A stretch of 9,238 nt of DNA, taken from the NCBI GenBank assembly GCA_002385415.1, contig DGDL01000022.1, forward strand, positions 1 through 9,238, written 5' to 3'. This document shows positions 6,768-9,238 of this stretch, piece after piece (the first letter of the stretch is position 1; each line of letters starts with the position of its first letter). The translations under genes were made by a program, and so were the position numbers. A model generated the notes under the pieces. It ran no database searches. It saw only the letters and a list, made by a program, of their open reading frames with translations, and was not told the DNA's origin. Source of the DNA: Clostridiales bacterium UBA3953. Lineage in GTDB: Bacteria > Bacillota > Clostridia > Oscillospirales > CAG-272.

Positions 6768-7459
6768 ATTATTGGTTGACCTGTTTTCGTGATATTTTCC
6801 GGCATCCCTTTTGGTGTACCGGGTTTGGGTTTTCCGGCAGGCTTTGCATATTTGCGAATAGCCGCGATCGCAGCCTTTATCTCGCGATTGTTCATGAAAC
6901 GGCTGCGATTGACATCGTGCAGCGCCGGAAGAAGTCTGTCGGCAATGTAAAGGTTGTCTTGCTGGTTTTTAAATTTGACGTCGGCGTCGGTGAATACAAC
7001 AAGGTTTAAAAGTGGCACGTTGTAGACATGCTCAACTTTGAAAATGCGTTCTACCGCGCGTAGACAAACGGCATTTTGCTCAAAGGGATTGCGAAAGGGG
7101 AGTATATTGTCACCGAAAACCTGACACCAGTCGCCTTTATTCGGGTTTTCGATAAAGCCTTTATACCTTAGTACCCTAATAATGCATACGCCTCCCCGTC
7201 CGACGGCGATGAGATCGACTCCGACGCGTGGCCCGCCGGGTTTTTTGGGATTTGCCGGCAGCGTCACAGCACTGAACAGACGCTGCTTGGCGTATACGGT
7301 CGAAAGCAGGTTATATATAAATCTCGGGCTGCCCCGGCCGTATTTGAGTATACTTTCGGCAGTCAGTTTTGCCGAAATACGCCTGTATATGGCGATGATG
7401 ATAATTGAAATGGCAATAATGCCAAGCGCCGTCAGCGTTATTTTAACAAATACATCCAT
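6764..7459 (-). CDS. Membrane-anchored NERD-domain protein with degenerate nuclease motif
   Basis: The 231-residue protein has one N-terminal transmembrane helix (about 5-25), then a basic juxtamembrane segment, a NERD (nuclease-related) domain (about 78-185) and a Pro/Lys-rich tail (206-231). NERD features seen are GVDLIAVGRGGV (80-91, with the conserved acidic D82), a Y-K-G turn (99-101), NPFEQN (124-129) and VVFTDADV (154-161). In active NERD and related restriction-endonuclease folds, the strand after the acidic residue carries E-x-K. Here it reads I-I-R-V-L-R, so E is R95 and K is L97. The protein is therefore probably not catalytic; a binding or scaffold role at the membrane is inferred. 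The ATG is preceded directly by an in-frame TAA, so no longer start exists; the ribosome binding site is poor. Its stop overlaps the FAD dehydrogenase start. The domain call is by pattern and would benefit from a profile search. Confidence 0.8.
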   Translation of the reverse strand: MDVFVKITLTALGIIAISIIIIAIYRRISAKLTAESILKYGRGSPRFIYNLLSTVYAKQRLFSAVTLPANPKKPGGPRVGVDLIAVGRGGVCIIRVLRYKGFIENPNKGDWCQVFGDNILPFRNPFEQNAVCLRAVERIFKVEHVYNVPLLNLVVFTDADVKFKNQQDNLYIADRLLPALHDVNRSRFMNNREIKAAIAAIRKYAKPAGKPKPGTPKGMPENITKTGQPII

Positions 7460-7502
7460 TTATATTATTGGCCTGTTTCATTTGGCCCTGTGCTTTTATG
7501 TA

Positions 7503-7530
7503 ATTATATTTTTCATATCGTTTTTTTGAA
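7503..7530 (-). promoter_or_regulatory. Promoter candidate for the NERD/FAD dehydrogenase operon
   Basis: Minus-strand TTCAAA (7525-7530) and a perfect TATAAT (7503-7508) are 16 bases apart in an A+T-rich stretch, about 45 bases before the NERD-domain start. It lies downstream of the G+C-rich hairpin after the acyl carrier protein gene, which fits the beginning of a new transcription unit. Confidence 0.5.
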
Positions 7531-7582
7531 TATTAAGCCGGTTGAGATTTGCCGGGGGATGCTTTTGGCGCTCGCGCACAAG

Positions 7583-7608
7583 CGGCGGACCGGAATCGCG
7601 GCCCGCCG
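7583..7608 (-). other. Strong G+C-rich hairpin after the acyl carrier protein gene
   Basis: In the minus-strand RNA, CGGCGGGCCG (7608-7599) pairs with CGGTCCGCCG (7592-7583) around a 6-base loop: ten pairs with a single G-U. The wobble pairs properly only on the minus strand, which fits an RNA structure in that transcript. There is no T-tract after it, so it is not a standard rho-independent terminator. It may terminate inefficiently, act with Rho, or protect the 3' end of the ligase/ACP message. Confidence 0.5.
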
Positions 7609-7655
7609 TCCGAAAGCAAAGCGACAGCGACACGAAAAGTGCCGTGGTTTTTATG

Positions 7656-7904
7656 TTAGTCCTTGATGGAATCTAAGCTGACGCCCTGTTCGGTAAGGTA
7701 GGTAACAACGTCGCCGACTGTGATGAACTTGTGGATATCTTCGTCCTTGATCTCAATGCCGAATTTCTCTTCGCACATAAGTATGAGATCGGCAAGCTCC
7801 AGCGAGTTGATACCCAGGTCGTTGACGAGTTCGGCCTCGAGTGTGACGTCCTCGGGTTTAACCTGCATATCTTCAACCAGTATTCTTTTGATTGCTTCGA
7901 ACAT
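7656..7904 (-). CDS. Acyl carrier protein, N-S-L variant
   Basis: This 82-residue acidic four-helix protein carries acyl groups on a phosphopantetheine arm. The modification site is S34 in DLGINSLELADL (29-40); downstream EEKFGIEIKDEDI (45-57) is the usual recognition helix and loop. The residue before the serine is N33, where most fatty-acid ACPs have D (D-S-L). The serine itself is intact, so it should still be a carrier. The ATG start has an AGGAGA ribosome binding site 10 bases upstream. It begins 35 bases after the acyl ligase gene, with no terminator between, so the two are almost certainly one operon. The ligase probably loads acyl groups onto this protein or supplies acyl-CoA nearby. 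It may be a specialised ACP and not the main one for fatty acid synthesis, since no fab genes are present. Confidence 0.93.
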   Translation of the reverse strand: MFEAIKRILVEDMQVKPEDVTLEAELVNDLGINSLELADLILMCEEKFGIEIKDEDIHKFITVGDVVTYLTEQGVSLDSIKD

Positions 7905-7939
7905 AGGTGCACTATCTCCTGCAATATATTAAAAATATT

Positions 7940-9238
7940 TTATTTTACTAAATATCGCTTGATTTTGCGTGACGAGGTTTTTTCAAATTCGGTATCACGC
8001 AGTTCGACCGCGCGGATCTGTTTGTATACCGGCAATGTGCGGTTAAGCTCGTTTATGGAGCCCCGCAGCTGCTTTAATGTTTCATCCGCGGTTTTGCCCG
8101 CAAAATATTCGGGATCGGGATATATCACCACGGTGACAACAACCTCGTCAGATTCGTTTTTGCGGCCGAGCACGACACACTCGGCTATCCCCGGCACTCC
8201 CTTGAGCTTTTCTTCAAGCTCCTCGGGGAAAATGTTTTTGCCGTTCGAAAGAATTATGACATTCTTTTTACGACCCGTGATGTAGATATAACCGTCGGAG
8301 TCCATATAGCCCACGTCGCCGGTTCTGAACCAGCCGTCCGGCGTAAACGCCTCACGCGTTGCCTCCTCGTTGCGGTAATAGCCAAGCATAACGTTTTCGC
8401 CCTTTACGAGGATTTCGCCGACGGCGCCTTTCGGGCGACGCCTTTTACCGGTTTTGTCATTTTCATAAGTCACATAATCGCCGCTGTCGGGGTCGATTTT
8501 GACCTGACAGCCGTAAACAGGCTGTCCCACCGAATAGTATCTCTCCTTGCCGGGAGAGTTGACCGCCACCAGCGGCGCACATTCGGTGATACCATAGCCT
8601 TCGAGTATGGTTATGCCGAACGTGTTAAAATCTTTGACAAGTTTGGGGTCAAGCGGCGCGCCGCCGCAGACTATACTGCGCAGATTGCCGCCGAACGCGT
8701 CTCTAATCTGTCTGAAAAATTTGTCGCGCACGTCGATGCCGAGCGCGAGCAGCAGGTTTGCGAGCTTCATTGCCGCAACCACCTTGCTTCGCATGCCTTT
8801 TTTGTCTATCTCGGCCCAAATCCGCTTGTGCATTGTTTCAACGAACAGCGGCACAAGCATAAGTGCGTTCGGCTTATAGTATGCGAAAGAGCGCAATGTA
8901 TTTTTCAGCCCGTCGTTTATATAAATCGAAGCGCCGAGGTTTTGGATGGCGAAATGCCCGCATGTTACTTCGTACGAGTGGTGCATCGGGAGCACCGACA
9001 CGAATGTGTTGCGGTCGTCGTACTCCATCGACTGGCAAGAGGCGTTGGTTGCTGCTGTCAGGTTGCGCTGTGAAAGCATCACGCCCTTGCTTGTCCCCGT
9101 AGTGCCGGAGGTAAACAGGATGGCGCACATTTTGTCCATGTCGATTTCGTGGGAAGTGAAACGCGTGTCGCCGGAGGAAATCAGCTTTTTGCCCATCTCG
9201 AGCAGCGAGCCAAGCGGGTATATCCCGTCTTCGCCGTT
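7940..9238 (-). CDS. AMP-forming acyl-CoA/acyl-ACP synthetase (partial, N-terminus outside window)
   Basis: This ANL-superfamily enzyme activates a carboxylic acid with ATP to an acyl-adenylate and passes it to CoA or a carrier protein. The visible 432 residues are open to the window edge, so the true start is not seen. In order they show the ATP-binding loop TSGTTGTSKG (43-52), MHHSYEV (about 85-91), YGITECAP (215-222), and WFRTGD with D308. The hinge region GRKKN and the segment SNGKNIFPEELEEKL follow, and near the C-terminus SSRKIKRYL carries the likely adenylation lysine K425. The layout resembles bacterial long-chain fatty acid ligases, and the ACP gene 35 bases downstream suggests an acyl-ACP synthetase role. 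Acid specificity cannot be read from the sequence. An internal ATG at 9194-9196 is not the start, since the frame and family similarity continue upstream. Confidence 0.93.
   Translation of the reverse strand, partial: NGEDGIYPLGSLLEMGKKLISSGDTRFTSHEIDMDKMCAILFTSGTTGTSKGVMLSQRNLTAATNASCQSMEYDDRNTFVSVLPMHHSYEVTCGHFAIQNLGASIYINDGLKNTLRSFAYYKPNALMLVPLFVETMHKRIWAEIDKKGMRSKVVAAMKLANLLLALGIDVRDKFFRQIRDAFGGNLRSIVCGGAPLDPKLVKDFNTFGITILEGYGITECAPLVAVNSPGKERYYSVGQPVYGCQVKIDPDSGDYVTYENDKTGKRRRPKGAVGEILVKGENVMLGYYRNEEATREAFTPDGWFRTGDVGYMDSDGYIYITGRKKNVIILSNGKNIFPEELEEKLKGVPGIAECVVLGRKNESDEVVVTVVIYPDPEYFAGKTADETLKQLRGSINELNRTLPVYKQIRAVELRDTEFEKTSSRKIKRYLVK

Noticed and set aside
7561..7580. Second small hairpin GCG-CTCG-CGC beside the 7583-7608 structure
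   Set aside because: Only three pairs with a four-base loop; too short to support.
7731..8285. Plus-strand open frame of 184 codons
   Set aside because: It is antisense to the ACP and ligase genes, both of which are certain from motifs.

Overview
The window looks like ordinary chromosomal DNA from an anaerobic member of the Bacillota, probably class Clostridia and possibly an Oscillospirales-type gut lineage. The pointers are a MecA-type Clp adaptor, an Fe-S (family 4) uracil-DNA glycosylase, a COG2509-type FAD dehydrogenase, a stand-alone UroD-like protein, strong purine-rich ribosome binding sites and frequent TTG/GTG starts. Base composition appears to be near 50% G+C (by eye, not computed). 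No rRNA, tRNA, CRISPR array, insertion sequence, integrase or phage gene was seen.

All ten recognisable genes lie on the minus strand, so transcription runs from high to low coordinates. In that order they are: an AMP-forming acyl ligase (7940-9238, N-terminus outside the window) followed 35 bases later by an acyl carrier protein (7656-7904). Next comes a G+C-rich hairpin (7583-7608) and a promoter candidate (7503-7530). Then come a membrane-anchored NERD-domain protein (6764-7459) overlapping by ATGA a COG2509 FAD-dependent dehydrogenase (5367-6767), and homoserine dehydrogenase (4212-5261). After that lie the MecA-like adaptor (3438-4052), a spacer with two hairpins, and family 4 uracil-DNA glycosylase (2694-3275) overlapping by TTGA an AEC-family membrane transporter (1738-2697). 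The window ends with a UroD-like protein with its own promoter and terminator (394-1635), and the first 88 codons of the DNA-repair ATPase RadA (1-264).

Three pairs look translationally or transcriptionally linked: ligase with ACP (acyl activation and loading), NERD protein with FAD dehydrogenase (function unknown), and UDG with AEC transporter (probably only a shared mRNA). The others are single housekeeping or accessory genes with spacers of 100-160 bases. No complete new system is proven here. The most unusual item is the NERD-domain protein, whose nuclease ExK signature is replaced by R and L. It is therefore probably not a nuclease, and it is coupled to an uncharacterised flavoprotein with a four-cysteine cluster. 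The ligase/ACP pair, whose carrier site reads N-S-L instead of D-S-L, is second.
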